From positions 199,071,600 to 199,135,599 of the forward strand of contig CM061141.1 of the NCBI GenBank assembly GCA_030789695.1: a DNA stretch of 64,000 nucleotides. Reading direction: 5' to 3'. This document shows positions 1 through 12,224 of the stretch, piece by piece. The notes below the pieces were generated by a model. It worked only from the letters and a program-made list of their open reading frames with translations. It made no database searches and was not told the DNA's origin. The translations under genes and the position numbers were made by a program. The stretch comes from Scilla litardierei (Eukaryota; Streptophyta; Magnoliopsida; Asparagales; Asparagaceae). How positions within the stretch are numbered: position 1 is the first letter of the stretch; every line of letters begins with the position of its first letter.

Positions 1-844
1 GGATCTTTGTAAAACTTTAGTATTATCTTAATTGCTTTACTACCATTGCATTTCTATTGTCTGATTATGATTTTGGCGGTTCATTTTAGTTTAGATCGCT
101 TTTTAATGAATATTTGTGAGTAGTTCCCAAATCTGGGATTTTGGCGGAAACCCCTTCGGGGGCTCTTCCTGATGCGTCCATAGGGTTAGGAAATCGATAG
201 GGATTAGGAATCTAACGGTTACACGGGGTGTTTTATTGTCATCGGCGGGAAAAAGCCCGCCTTTGACCGTTGGGACAAGGGGGAATAAACTTGGCGGTTG
301 ACTCCCTAGCCATAGCTCACGCCTTTAGTGTAGACGCCGAATCCTAGCACGCGGGAACGACAGAATGAGACGTTGGGAGTTATCGTTGCGAGCCTAGTGC
401 TCCCGGAGTCGATCAGTGTTAATGGACACGGGAGTGCCCAATGATCGAACCCGGTAAGTCCGGCGTATCATCCTGGGCACCGACCGAAATATCGGGCCCA
501 TGGGAAGTCGGTACCACTTTCAGAGGCAACGTCTCACCATTAGACCCTAATTCTGATCGCAATCCTACCCGTAGGCCGTATCTACGAGAGTCGCTCGTTG
601 GGGTGGAAACCAAAGCCCCGGGGTTTTCCTTCATATTGTCTACACCTTGCATTCCTTTACCGTGACAACCCATCATTCGATCCGGGCTAGCTCGCCCACA
701 GGGTGATTTTGACCCTCTTTGACACAAGCACATCCACGCCTCCCTGAGTTCGACCCCCAAGCCACACTACAATACCGTGCGCTTGCGGTTACAAATATTT
801 AGATTTCCCGCGCCCCCGTCAGCACCGTTTCGGGGCGCCAGTCA
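1..844 (+). mobile_element. 3' part of an Athila-like LTR (family A), cut by the window start
   Basis: This segment aligns by eye with the LTRs at 19838-21397, 33141-34675, 37091-38690 and, reversed, 61077-62656. It starts inside the LTR and ends at ...GCGCCAGTCA (844), the same terminus as the other copies, followed at once by satellite sequence. It holds a CCCC-TTCG-GGGG hairpin near 150-166. No internal element sequence follows, so it is either a solo LTR or the 3' LTR of an element lying to the left. Frames such as 441-665 are not conserved between copies and are not genes. Confidence 0.8.
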
Positions 845-3263
845 ATGGATATTGCTTCAGACTAGGCCTTTTAACCCCCGCGCACGACGCCACAACGAGG
901 CGTAATCCTGCCGGTCGTGCGCAGGGATGGAAATTGCGTCAGACTAGGACTATTAACCCCCTCACACGACACGCACATCGGGGCGTAATTTTTTCGTCGT
1001 GCACGCGGATGCATATTGCGTCAGACTAGGCCTTTTAACCCCCACACACGATGCGCACAATGGGACGTAATTTTGCCCATCGTGCGCGCGGATGAAAATT
1101 TCTTCAGACTTGGCCTTTTAACCCCCGTGCACGACTCACACAATGCGGGGTAATTTTGCCCGGCGTGCACGTGGATGGAAATTGCGTCAGACTAAGCCTT
1201 TTAACCCCCGTGCACGACGTGCACAATGGGGCGTAATTTAGCCCGTCGTGCGCGGGGATGGATATTGCTTCGGACTAGGCCTTTTAACCCACGCGCACGA
1301 TGCGCACAACGGGGCGTAATTTTGCCCGTCGTGCGCGAGGATGGAAATTGCGTCATACTATGCCTTTTAACCCCCGTTCGCGACGCGCACAACTGGGTGT
1401 AATTTTTCCCGTCGTGCGCGTGGATGCTTATTGCGTCAGACTAGGCCTTTTTACCCCCTTGCATGACGTGCACAACGGGGCGTTATTTTGCTCGTCGTGC
1501 GCGGGGATGGAAATTGCGTCAGACTAGGCATTTTAACCCCCGCGCACGATGCGCACAAGGGGGCGTAATTTTGCCCGTCGTGCGCGGGGATTGAAATTGT
1601 GTCAGACTATGCCTTTTATCCCCTACGCACGACTCGGACAACGGGGCGTAATTTTGGCCGACGTGCGTGCGGATGGAAATTACGACAGACTAGGCCTTTT
1701 AACCCCCGCGCACGACACGCAGAACGGGGCGTAATTTTGCCCGTCGTGCATGGGGGTGGATATTGCTTCAGACTAGGCCTTTTAAACCCCGCGCATGACG
1801 CGCACAGTGGGGAGTAATTTTGCCCGGCATGTGCACGGATGGATACTGCTTCAGACTAGACCTTTCAACCCCAGCGCACGGCGTGCACAACAGGGCGTAA
1901 TTTTGCCGGTCATGTGCACGGATGAATACTGCATCAGACTAGGCCTTTTAACACCCGCGCACGACGCGCACAATAGGGCGTAATTTTGCCTGTCATACGC
2001 ACGGATGGAAATTGTGTCTGACTTGGCCTTTTAACCCCCACACACGATGCGCATAACGGGGTGTAATTCTGCCCGTTGTCCGCAGGGATGGATATTGCTT
2101 TAGACTAAGCCTTTTAACCCCAGCGCACAACGCGCACAACAGGGCGTATTTGGCCGTCGTGTGCGGGGATGGAAATTGCGTCAGACTCGGCCTTTTAACC
2201 CCCACGCACGATGCGCACTACGGGGCGTAATTTTGCATGGCGTGCGTGCAGATGGAAATTGCATCAGACTAGGCCTTTTAACCCCCGCGCACGACACGTA
2301 CAACATGGCGTAATTTTTCCCATCGTGCGCACGGATGAATATTGCTTTAGACTATGCCTTTTAACCCACGCACACGACACGCACGACGGGGCGTAATTTG
2401 CCGATCGTGTGCATGGATGAATATTGCTTTAGACTAGGCCTTTTAACCCCGGTGCACGAAGGGCACAATGGGGCGTAATTTTGGCGGTCGTGCGCACAGA
2501 AGCATATTGCATCAAACTAGGCCTTTTAACCCCCGGGCACGACGCGCACAACGGGGCCTAATTTTGCCCGTCGTGCACGGGGATGGATATTGCTTCAGAC
2601 TAGGCCTTTTAACCCACGCGCACGATGAGCACAACAGGGCGTAATTTTTCCGGTCGTGCGATCGGATGAAAATTGCGTCAGACTATGCCTTTTAACCCCC
2701 GTGCTGATTCGCACAACGGGGCATAATTTTTCACGTCGTGTGCGGGGATGGATATTGCTTCAGACTATGCCTTTTAACCCACCCGCACGACCCGCACGAC
2801 GGGGCGTAATTTTGCCGGTCGTGCACGCGGATGAATATTGCTTCAGACTATGCCTTTTAACCACCGCACACGACGCACACTATTGGGCGTAATTTTACCG
2901 GCCGTGCACGTGGATGCTTATTGTGTCAGACTAGGCCTTTTAGCCCCCCGCGCACGACGAGCGCAACGGGGCGTAATTTTTCTCGGCGTGCGCGGTGATG
3001 TATATTGCTTCAGACTAGGCCTTTTAACCCCCACGCACGATGCGGTAAACGTGGCATAATTTTGCGCGTGGATGGAAATTGTGCCAGACTATGCCTTTTA
3101 ACCCACATGCATGATGTGCACGACAGGGCGTAATTTTGTCCGTCGTGCGCGGGGTTGGATATTGCTTCAGACTAGGCCTTATAACCCCCGTGCACGACGC
3201 GCACAACGGGGCGTAATTTTCCAGGTCATGCACATGGATGGAAATTGCTTCAGACTAGGCCTT
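845..3263 (+). repeat. 83-bp satellite array, block 1 (inverted relative to blocks 2-4)
   Basis: About 29 tandem monomers are present. Each carries GACTAGGCCTTTTAACCCC, then CGCACGAC, then GGGGCGTAATTTTGCCC. The period is close to 83 bp. Monomers differ mainly by C/T and G/A changes in CG dinucleotides. The orientation is opposite to the satellite at 31063-33140, 38715-45016 and 54051-61076. Because 83 is not a multiple of 3, many short ORFs open and close in rotating frames; none is a gene. Confidence 0.95.
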
Positions 3264-3408
3264 ACCACCTAATGACATAGAAAAACGATTAGGATCAAGG
3301 CTTATGACTCGGATGTTGGAATTTATTTAATTGAAATTCCATAGTTATTATCGTTGTTCTGATAATTCGCAGTTGCAAGATAGACCTGCATGGGCCACCA
3401 ACAAAACC
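3264..3408 (-). mobile_element. Family B chromovirus leader fragment (PBS side of an LTR)
   Basis: Read on the minus strand this matches 27612-27756: the end of the LTR, then GGTTTT, then a block beginning TGGTGGCC and containing ATGCAGGTC, then the untranslated leader down to the position of the gag start, where GTG replaces ATG. The fragment breaks off at the satellite boundary, so gag is absent. The conserved TGGTGGCC block sits where a primer-binding site should be, but I do not recognise the matching tRNA. Confidence 0.7.
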
Positions 3409-3743
3409 TGTCACGACCCGCTTCCCTAAAATGGAGGCGAGACGTGAGAAGGTCCGCTCAGACTTGGAGCTGTGAGACTCCAGTCTGTAAAGCGCCTGGA
3501 TTTAAACCAAGTAGAGGTCCCTGCAAGCGCGATACGGAACAAAAATAATAATAAAGAAGAGACATAAAATAACCAATCTCAGAATGTCCAAAAATAAGTT
3601 CCAACATCACAGAAAAACCACCAGGCTGAAAAGAAAAGTGTCTAAGGCCCAAACATGGCCGACAAAAGTACAACGTACAAAGTAAAGGTGCTACGCACCG
3701 ACAAGTAACAGCAATCTAAAACAGAAGTAACTCAGAACAGTCT

Positions 3744-3851
3744 CTAAGACTGGTCACCGGTGTCCACAAACTCCTCGTCAGACGTGGGCTCAGGCTCGAC
3801 GTCAGTAAACACCACATCCTCAGCAACGGTCTCTGGCTCAGGGTCTAACAT
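3744..3851 (-). CDS. Conserved 35-aa acidic ORF inside the family B LTR (copy 1)
   Basis: ATG at 3851, TAG at 3744-3746, 35 codons. The peptide begins MLDPEPE, has an acidic variable middle and ends in VDTGDQS. No family is recognised. The same ORF with the same start is found at 27163-27270 (stop at the same codon), at 21771 downwards (stop changed to a Tyr codon) and, frameshifted, at 10270. Between copies 1, 2 and 3 the VDTGDQS codons differ only at third positions: GTG/GTG/GTA, ACC/ACT/ACT, GGT/GGG/GGA, GAC/GAC/GAT, TCT/TCC/TCT. That pattern suggests protein-level constraint. The frame is open upstream in this copy, but in copies 2 and 3 an in-frame TGA lies two codons before the ATG, which fixes the start. 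Function unknown; it could also act as an upstream ORF controlling Gag translation. Confidence 0.55.
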   Translation of the reverse strand: MLDPEPETVAEDVVFTDVEPEPTSDEEFVDTGDQS

Positions 3852-4298
3852 GTGACACCCAAAAGAGCAAGGGGCACATGTCAGCAAGTCTAGAAGAGAC
3901 TTGTGCAAGGAAACTGAAAGTAAAGAAAAGAAACCTAGCAGTTCTAGCATGATGCAATGACATGGCAGTTAAAGTATGAGGGCAACAAGTGAAGTAAAGT
4001 ACGAGCATGGCATGAAAAACTGGCATTTAAATCATGACATGGATATCAAGTTTGCAAGAAACAATCACAAGGACAAGGACAAGTCTAGTAAGCACGTCGT
4101 GCACAGAGATTACGCCTTTTGGCTAGAGTGGCTGATCGGGCCAACTCCTAAGCTCAAGTGATCGCTTATCCCTACCCCTCCACGTGTATCGAGCCAGGGC
4201 TTTACCCACGGAATGCTTGCTTCTGGATCACGAGCCAGGAAGTGTTTTTCAATATGGCATAAGGGTGCACCTAGCCTGAACAAGGAAGTACAAGTATT

Positions 4299-4571
4299 GT
4301 AGCGTGTGCTACGAATGCAACATTCAATGTATGGATGACATGGCATGGCGAGTAGTAAAGGAAAGCGTACAGATAAGGAATTTAAACATGACAGATAAGG
4401 ATGTATGAATGACATGTGCAAGTAAAAGGGGTCGGATCTAGCTTCGTTGTCAAGCTAGATCAAATGGGCGTCTAGGCAGCTATCATTTCACTGCCTAGTC
4501 TCTTTTACGCTACGGTACAAAAATTGGCCTAAGACATGGCCTAAACAAGAAGACGGCAAGTTTCACTTGCC
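4299..4571 (-). ncRNA. Conserved hairpin series in the family B LTR leader (copy 1)
   Basis: Minus-strand order: GGCAAGT-GAA-ACTTGCC (4571-4555); a GGCC pair flanking about 8 nt; a conserved AGCGTAAAAGAGACTAG block; stem CTAGGCAG / CTGCCTAG around an 11-nt loop (4498-4472); a 10-bp GATCTAGCTT stem around GACAACG (4461-4435); GTAGC / GCTAC (4312-4299). The same order is kept in three other diverged LTRs. The 8-bp stem covaries between copies. A structured RNA element in the retrotransposon transcript is the inference; its role could be packaging, translation or stability. Confidence 0.6.
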
Positions 4572-6259
4572 TGAAATACGTGCTGATGTCACAATTTCAA
4601 AGTTCAATAACAGATTCACAACGTCCAGAGCTCCCACACTCAGTCCAACAATCAGCCTACAGTCCCGTATTATTAAGTTGGATTAGTGAGTTACAAAGCA
4701 GTTAAAACACAGTTTTTATCTTGTTAGTGTGCAGTGTGGGATCCTACGGTTAGAAATATACATGAACACGATGCGAGAGCTATACTGACGTCAGGTAGCG
4801 ACGTCAGGGGTTGAATTAACCTAGCGTGCGACGCTCCACTGCACAGCAACGATCAGCGACAACGGCGGATGACAGCGATCACGAACGACGACCAACCGGG
4901 TAGCGGCACGATCACCGAACAGCGTCAAATAGAGGGAGGACAGTTGCACGACGTTCCATGACGTCAGGAAGACACCAACAGTGGCAGTGGGCCCTACGGT
5001 ATCGGGAAAAGCCGTGTTACACACGGCTACGTCGTAACAGGGCACGGCAACGACGTGGGGCTGTTTTGTGTGGTTTACGGCAATAGGCTACCGCGGAGGA
5101 GGAGAGTTCGGCCTTGGGAAGATGCGGCGGCTATAGTGGTGGCCGGCGGCGGTTTGAGTGATGGCTGGTCGGTGGTTTAAGGGGGGTTGCGCAAGGAGAT
5201 GACCGGAACAAAAGGGGATGCGGCTGCTTTGTGAGCGGGGAAGGGAAATCGACGGTTTGCAGAGGGAGGGGAGGCGGTTCAGGTAGCCGGTGGTCGGAGC
5301 AAGGAAGGGCACGGGTGGTTTCTTTTTGGAAGAAAGGCAGCTTGGGGGGGTTTTGCCCGAGATCGTGGGGAGGAGCGGATGTTAGGGTTTTTCGACGGCC
5401 TAGATCACCGGAGAAAGGCCGGAGAAGAGAGGTGACGAGGCCGGCGGTCATGGGGCTTGGGGGTTTCCTGATGGCGGCCTGGGAAATGTTCTTGCGTGAG
5501 TGAAAGAAAAGAACTAGGGTATTAGCTATTTGGGGTGATAAAAGGTGTGTACCCAATAGGTTGGAAGAGGAGTGCACTTAAGGAGAGATAATAATTTGGG
5601 TGGTGATAGCTAGGGAATAAGTCAACATGAGATGTAGATCCTATGGCTGAGATCAATTCAGATTTAATTAAGCTTTGAATTAAAGATGAGCTGGGCTAAT
5701 TACAAGTTGATGGTGATTAGGGTGATAGGTCAACCAAACGGTGTCCGAAAAATATAAATAAAATACCAAGACGACCGCGTCGACGAGAGAAACAAAACTA
5801 AGAAGACGAATCACCAATTTGGCGACGAGGGACGAAACTAAAAATTAAAACGTCTCACGACAAAAGTGAAAATCGTGACGTCTCTTCAAACAAAGCCAAA
5901 TCGTGGGAGAACGACCCGTGAAATGACGTTCCAAATCAACACCACAATTTTAATACTCTCAGAGAGGGTCACAGCGACATATCACACTATAGGGTTTGGA
6001 TACAGACAAGGTCTAAAATAAATACGTGCACGAACAGGGCTACGTGCACGTAAAGCGTATAAAGGATATGGGATCCAAAGGAGGCAGTAATTCCAAGTTG
6101 GGCACACGTCGGGGGGTCGGCTTGCTAAGGATGCAACCAAGGTGCTACGGCCCTATCGACGCAACGACACGACTCACACACAAAGCAATAAAATAAATCA
6201 TGTACACGAAATTGCTATACGCACAACAGTATTACGCTTAGTGAATACCGGCCGTTACA

Positions 6260-7456
6260 TCCTACCCACCTTAGAATAAAGTCCGTCCTCGGACTTTCTA
6301 ACATATCTAGTCACTCTAGTAACTACCCAAATCATATCACGTTATAATCTAAACCAGGTATAGTCATTAGAAATGCTTATACATACACTAGGTAGTCAAA
6401 CAATAACTCTGCTAACATGTATATATTCATGCACATATTTCAATCATATGCATACATCCCTTATATAACTACTACTTACCTAGCACAAAACAATAGTTCA
6501 GATACTCACATAAGATTAGTCTCACACTAGCAAATACAATCATTGCTCTACGTATTGATAGCTACCTATGCACAAAACACACATGGGTATACTACTCCCT
6601 AATATTCATCCGATACCACACACCTCAACACATGTAGTCACACCATACCATTATTAAATCAATTTTTACTATATCTAATATGCATTCACCACTACTATAA
6701 TTTCACAATATATAGTCATTCAAATGCATGCAAATATTTCACCATAACTTCACATCACATACGGCCCTATAACTATACTCACGACACGCCACACATATCA
6801 TAGTCACCAAAACTTATAACTAGGCACATACTTACCCATGCATGGTACACACCCATACACGCTAACATTTCATTCATATATACCAATCATACCATTATAT
6901 ACTCAGCACATCCACACGCCTAGCTAGCACACGTACGTTCACACATGCAAGTCCTTAGTAGATAACTATACCACAAGACCAACACCTATAACTATATACT
7001 GGTATAGCGACTCACAATCATGTGCGTAACACAACCAGGCACAAACAATCCTATTACTATACATACATCAACCATCGCTATATGCATGGTACTACACGCA
7101 AACTACAGACATACATATCAATATACTTAGAGTATACCCACTCAAGCTTGAGTGAGACTCGAAATACATATCAGAATACTCTATATACGTAACACGGTAT
7201 ATATACCTATACCAATACCACTGCAATGTATACACATCTACCAATATAACCATATACATACCATAACGTCAATCACACTTAATATCTAGTCAGGTAACAC
7301 CCACATAGTTCAATCACTTTATATACCATAATAATAATACAGACATCAACACACGTAAAATTATAATACCCTCCCTAATACATGCATTCACCGTATGGTC
7401 ACACACATGTAGAACATATATTCACACCATATCCTACTACCTATAATTAGTATACC
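6260..7456 (-). other. AT-rich non-coding spacer between two inverted family B LTRs, with polypurine tract
   Basis: The left edge on the minus strand is a chromovirus 3' end: GGACGGACTTTATTCT followed by AAGGTGGGTAGGA and the LTR start. Beyond that, about 1.15 kb rich in ATA, CAC and TAC holds no ORF of note and no recognisable integrase. This may be the interior of a non-autonomous element or unrelated DNA joined by rearrangement. The right edge, immediately before TGTAACGACC at 7457, has no purine tract. Confidence 0.5.
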
Positions 7457-9510
7457 TGTAACGACCACTTTTCGTTGTATGTTGTTCGTACACATGCTTT
7501 TGGCCGTGCACGTGTTTGTTTTAGAACTTGTTTGTTTTTGAAACTTTGGTGTGATATGCCGTTGTGATCGTTTCTGAGAGTATTAAATTGTGGTGCTAAT
7601 CTGGAACAACATTTCTCGGGTCGTTCTCCCACGATTTGATCTTATTCGAAGAGACGTTGTGATTTTCGCTTTTGACGTGAGACGTTTCTATTTTTAGTTT
7701 CGTCACTCAACATCGAAATTGTGATCCATCTTCTCTGATTTCTTTCTCTCATCACCCCGGTCATCCTAGTATTTATTTCGCAATTTTTAGGCTTCGTTTG
7801 ACCTACTTTCACTTTTCATCCAAACTATTATTTGTTAACCCTAAGTTTAACCCAGTTATTGGCCCCTAATAATTCTTAATATTATTATATAATAATAAAC
7901 ATCCTAGATCAGGTTGAACCCAACCCAGGTTGCCACCCTTGGCCGCATCCAGGTGGAGAGAGAGATAGACCCCCTTAGTTTTCATCTCTATTGAGTTATA
8001 AACAACTACTCCTATAAAAGTCTAACCCTATAAAATAACCTTAACCAACCCAACCTGGTAGCCCACCACCCCACGTGATTAGCCCAAGCCCACGTACTAC
8101 ACCATATACCCTAGAGCCCTAGCCCCACGATCAGCTTCTCCTATTCAATAGCCTTTAGGGTTTTTTTTATATATTAAAACCCTATTCTAATTGTTTCACA
8201 GCAACCCAAACATAAGCCGCCGCCCCCATCAACTTTCGCACGTAGCGCTCGTGTCGTCATCCTCTTCCCCTCAACCAAGACCGGATGCCGGTCTTTTCCT
8301 CCGCCGTATGGGCTCTCGCAGCGGCCTTCACGTCGGCCAAAAACCCCCAGCCTCGCGCCGATCACTGCCTCGGCGCATCAGCTTTCCTCCGACGTTCCCC
8401 GGTGACCGGGCATCCGTCGTTGGCCGCTCGTCCATCTCCAGGCACCCACAGCGTCGCCCCACGTCCGGCAGGCCCCTCCGGCACTGTCACTGTCTTTCCT
8501 CCGGTGACCCCACCGATATCCGCCCATCGGTGCTCCGCCAGGCCCGATCTGATGCTGCTACCGGCGATCTGGGCACAGCAGGCCGTGTTTCTCGCACAAC
8601 AGCGGCGCGTGGCTGCTCTCCGGGACGTTGTTGGCCTTCCTCCCTCGCTCAGGCCAGTCCCCTTGGCTGCATCGACGCACGACATGCCCTCCTCCGCCAC
8701 GTAAATGCGAAGAGGGGGATGAAGTTCGGTGACTCACTGCAGATGTAAGTTATGTTATAGTAATAAGTTTTGTAACAGTCTCCTAGGTAGCTTTTCCTTA
8801 TTATATTAGTATTACAAGGACAGTTCCCTAGGGTCTCATAACTAGAAGGGTTAGTCCTTATACCACAGAGTTACTCAATGTGTTTAATTCGGTTTATAGT
8901 CAAGTTAGTAAATTAGTTAAACCTATAATGTTAGTTATGGGTATAGGTGTTACTGTTGGCTAACATTTTCTCTTATATGTTAGTAACCTAATCAATAAGT
9001 TGGTTGTTATCTAGCATGATCATGATCAGTAACTTTTTGAGAACATTGTAAATCATGGTTCATTAACCAATGGGTGGGTAGTAGAATAATTCTGTTAGTC
9101 TAATAGTTAGAATAATATATGGGATCACATTATACTTTGCACTTTGGAGATTTTTCCCTAATGAGAATCTTTTAGCTCATGTTATCAATCCATGTCACAG
9201 ATATATAAACGTTTTGCTTCCGAAACGTTACCTTTCCCGAGCCGACGCCGATACCTTACACGCTACCGGAATCCAACCCCTGACGTCGCTACCCGACGTC
9301 AGAGTAGCTCTCGCGTCGTGTTGAGGTAAGATCTGTCCCGTAGGAACCCACACCCGCATGTTAACAAGATAAAAACAATTATTTTTTTACTGCCTTGTAA
9401 TTCACTAATCAAGACTAATAAAATGGGACTGTAGGCCGGTGAACTTGTGCACGTAGGTTATTTGTGACTTTGGACTCGTTGGACGGTGTTTTTCAGACGT
9501 CAGACTTGCA

Positions 9511-9812
9511 GGCAAGTGAAACTTGCCAACTCTTGTGTAGGGCCATGTTTTTAGGCCACTTCCTAGTTCCTAGCGTAAAAGAGACTAGTCAGTGAAATGA
9601 TAGCTGGCTAGACGCCCACTTGATCTAGTTTGACAACGAAACTAGATCCGTCACCTAATCGATCTAGCTTGACAACGAAGCTAGATCCAACCCTTTAAAC
9701 TTGTTGTTCATGCATACTAAACTGTCACGTTTACTTTCCTTACCTGTACGCTTTACAACTTGCCATGTCATGTCATCCATGCATTGAATGTCGCATTCGT
9801 AGCACACGCTAC
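9511..9812 (+). ncRNA. Conserved hairpin series in the family B LTR leader (copy 4)
   Basis: GGCAAGT-GAA-ACTTGCC at 9511-9527; GGCC pair at 9541-9556; AGCGTAAAAGAGACTAG from about 9572; stem CTAGTCAG (9585-9592) / CTGGCTAG (9604-9611) with one G-U pair; two tandem stems around GACAACG at 9622-9648 (GATCTAGTTT / AAACTAGATC) and 9661-9687 (GATCTAGCTT / AAGCTAGATC), which differ by a compensatory T-A to C-G exchange; GTAGC-ACAC-GCTAC at 9799-9812. The tandem duplication of the GACAACG hairpin is unique to this copy. Confidence 0.6.
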
Positions 9813-10269
9813 ATACTTGTACTTGCTGGTCCCGGGCTAGGTGCACCCCTATGCCATACTTGTTAAAAACACTTCCTAGCTCGTGATCCAGAATCTAGCA
9901 TTCCCGTTCGGTGGTAAGGCCCTGGCTCGATACACGTGGAGGGGTAGGGTTGAGCGACCAATCAGCTTAGGAGTTGGCCCGATCAGCCACTCTAGCTGTA
10001 AGGCGTGAACTCTGTGCACGAGGTGCTTACTTTACTTGTCTTGTACTAATGAGTGTTACTTGTATAACTTGTCATCCATGCCATGTTTAAATGTCATGCT
10101 CGTACTTTACCTTACTTTACTTTACTTGTTGCACTCATACCTTAAACTGCCATGTCATTGCATTCATGCTAGAACTGCTAGGTTGCTTTACTTGTACCTA
10201 CTTTCAGTTTCCTTGCACAAGTCTCTTGTAGACTTGCTGACATGTGCCCCTTGCTCTTTTGGGTGTCAC

Positions 10270-10375
10270 ATGTTAGACCCTGAGCCGGAGACCGTTGTTG
10301 TGTACGTGATGATTTTCTGATGCTGAGTCTGAGTCCATGTCTGCCCAGGAGGAGTTTTGTGGACACCGGTGACCT
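10270..10375 (+). pseudogene. Decayed copy of the LTR-encoded 35-aa ORF (copy 4)
   Basis: The start MLDPEPET is intact at 10270, but the frame then departs and stops at 10318-10320. The C-terminal GAGGAGTTT...GTGGACACCGGTGAC block survives downstream in another frame (about 10350-10372), with an inserted T and an altered end. This shows that the frame can be lost, which makes its retention at the same length in copies 1 and 3 more meaningful. Confidence 0.6.
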
Positions 10376-10660
10376 TTCTTTGTGACCATGCTGAGTTCTC
10401 CTTTTGTTTTAGGTTTTCTGTTAGTTGTCAGTGCGGGGCACCTTTGTTTTGTACGTTGTACTTTTGATTGGCCATGTTTGGGCCTTTAGACTTCTTTTAT
10501 TTCAGCATGGTGGCTTTTTCTGTGATGTTCAAACTTATTTTATGGATATTCTGAGATATCTCTTTGTCTCATTTCATTATTATTATCTTTGTTTCGTTCG
10601 CGTTGCAAGGACCTGCAGTTTTAAATTTGATTGACGCTTATCGGACTTGCAGCTTTGCAG

Positions 10661-11160
10661 NNNNNNNNNNNNNNNNNNNNNNNNNNNNNNNNNNNNNNNN
10701 NNNNNNNNNNNNNNNNNNNNNNNNNNNNNNNNNNNNNNNNNNNNNNNNNNNNNNNNNNNNNNNNNNNNNNNNNNNNNNNNNNNNNNNNNNNNNNNNNNNN
10801 NNNNNNNNNNNNNNNNNNNNNNNNNNNNNNNNNNNNNNNNNNNNNNNNNNNNNNNNNNNNNNNNNNNNNNNNNNNNNNNNNNNNNNNNNNNNNNNNNNNN
10901 NNNNNNNNNNNNNNNNNNNNNNNNNNNNNNNNNNNNNNNNNNNNNNNNNNNNNNNNNNNNNNNNNNNNNNNNNNNNNNNNNNNNNNNNNNNNNNNNNNNN
11001 NNNNNNNNNNNNNNNNNNNNNNNNNNNNNNNNNNNNNNNNNNNNNNNNNNNNNNNNNNNNNNNNNNNNNNNNNNNNNNNNNNNNNNNNNNNNNNNNNNNN
11101 NNNNNNNNNNNNNNNNNNNNNNNNNNNNNNNNNNNNNNNNNNNNNNNNNNNNNNNNNNNN
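10661..11160. other. Assembly gap (500 N)
   Basis: Exactly 500 Ns, a conventional placeholder length, so the true distance is unknown. Continuity between the family B LTR on the left and the fragment on the right is not proven. Confidence 1.
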
Positions 11161-11792
11161 TAATAAATTAGGATATGATAATTTTGTCAAGATCATAATG
11201 GATTGGGAAAATTAATTGAGATATAAGTCTTTTTAAGATATAGAGGGCGGGGGTTTGATTTGGATACTATGATCGATTAAGATGGAAATAGATTTGATCA
11301 CAATTCTTTTGGAACTCAAATTGATTTCGATTTGATTTGACAAGATCTGATTCGTATAGTTAAGGCTGGGTTTGATTACGATTTTGGTTAGTAAACCAGC
11401 ATCAAGATCTAGTGGGTCGAGATTGGTTCGGACAATATGATCAATCATTAGGTTAAGATATATGTTGATTAAGAAATCGATAATATGATTCAGTGGATTG
11501 ATATTTGATTATGATCAGTTTGAATCAGGATTAGATTTGATTTAGAGAACTGACATGGTCAAGATTTTTGGATTCGGAGAATTCGTATAATTAAGACGAT
11601 CGGATGATCTCATCCCTGCGATCAATGTTGACCAAAATTTAAATAAGATATTAACGCGATCGCTAAGTCACGCTCTCGGGCTATGAGAATAATAATAATA
11701 ATCATAGAAATCATATATATTAATACATCTAATAATTCATCATACTAGTCGAATACATGACAAATACGTATATACAGAAACAGGCCGTTACA
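11161..11792 (-). mobile_element. Probable 5' part of a gypsy-type LTR, minus strand, unassigned family
   Basis: Read on the minus strand it begins TGTAACGGCCTGTTTCTG at 11792, the TGTAACG start shared with family B, but the rest (AT-rich, many GATTTGATT-like words on the plus strand) does not align by eye with the other LTRs. It is cut on one side by the gap and on the other by the Athila-like element. No ORF is supported. Confidence 0.4.
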
Positions 11793-12219
11793 GGATCGAT
11801 CAGTGTTAATGGACACGGGAGTGCCCACTGATCGAATCCGGGAAGTCCGGTGTATCATCCTGGGCACCGACCGGAATATCGGGCCCATGGGACGCCGGTA
11901 CCACTTTCAGAGGCAACGTCTCACCATTAGACCCCAATCCCGATCGCTATCCATACCCGTAGGCCGTATCGGCGAGAGTCTCTCATCGGGTTGGAAACCA
12001 AAGTCCCGAGTTTTCTTTCTTGTTGTTCTTACCCATTTATTTCCTTTCGTGACAACCATTCACCGATTCGGGCTAGCTCGCCCCTCGGGGTGATTTTGGT
12101 CCTACCTGACCCAAGCACAACCACGCCTCCCTGAGTTCGATATTCCCGCACCCTACACTAACCGTGAAACTTGCGGTAAACGACACCGCGCCGCCGCGAC
12201 TCGAGCGGGGCGCCGGTCA
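11793..12219 (+). repeat. 5' LTR of A1, truncated to its last 427 bp
   Basis: Corresponds base for base in length to 20971-21397. The first ~1.13 kb of the LTR, including palindrome array and TATA box, is missing, so this copy has lost its own 5' promoter. The upstream junction abuts ...GGCCGTTACA, the terminus of the neighbouring LTR fragment. Confidence 0.85.
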
Positions 12220-12224
12220 AGTTT

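Larger units (their letters stand above)
3409..6259 (-). mobile_element. Family B chromovirus LTR, complete, minus strand (2.85 kb)
   Basis: On the minus strand it runs from TGTAACGGCC (6259) to ...GGGTCGTGACA (3409). The start is preceded by a purine tract (AAGGTGGGTAGGA, 6260-6272), as expected for a 3' LTR, while the other side has PBS-side leader. Thus the single LTR is flanked by both ends of an internal region. It aligns along its length with 7457-10660 and, in its downstream half, with 21398-23748 and 25256-27611. It contains the hairpin module (4299-4571) and the 35-codon ORF (3744-3851). The GC-rich stretch at about 5090-5500 has ORFs on both strands that are not conserved in the sister LTRs. 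Confidence 0.8.
7457..10660 (+). mobile_element. Family B chromovirus LTR, plus strand, truncated by the assembly gap
   Basis: It starts TGTAACGACCACTTTTCG and aligns with the reverse complement of 3409-6259 (for example the shared TCTGAGAGTATTAAA and GGGTCGTTCTCCCACGATTTG blocks). The last bases before the gap correspond to about 70 bp short of the LTR end in the copy ending at 27611. A TATA-like TTTATATATTAAA lies at about 8165. A GC-rich stretch at 8190-8750 has ORFs on both strands (up to 185 codons) that are not shared with other copies, so I do not call genes there. The hairpin module and a decayed copy of the 35-codon ORF are in the downstream half. Confidence 0.8.

Noticed and set aside
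845..3263. Repeats that could suggest a CRISPR array
   Set aside because: The whole monomer is repeated with gradual divergence and no unique spacers; the context is a plant genome.
5088..5577. Overlapping ORFs of 74-148 codons in the LTR at 3409-6259
   Set aside because: They lie in a GC-rich LTR segment, occur on both strands and are not preserved in sister LTRs.
8191..8748. 185-, 139- and 112-codon ORFs in the LTR at 7457-10660
   Set aside because: Same GC-rich LTR region; frames on both strands without homologous products in other copies.
10564..11215. ORFs across the N run
   Set aside because: They consist of undetermined bases.
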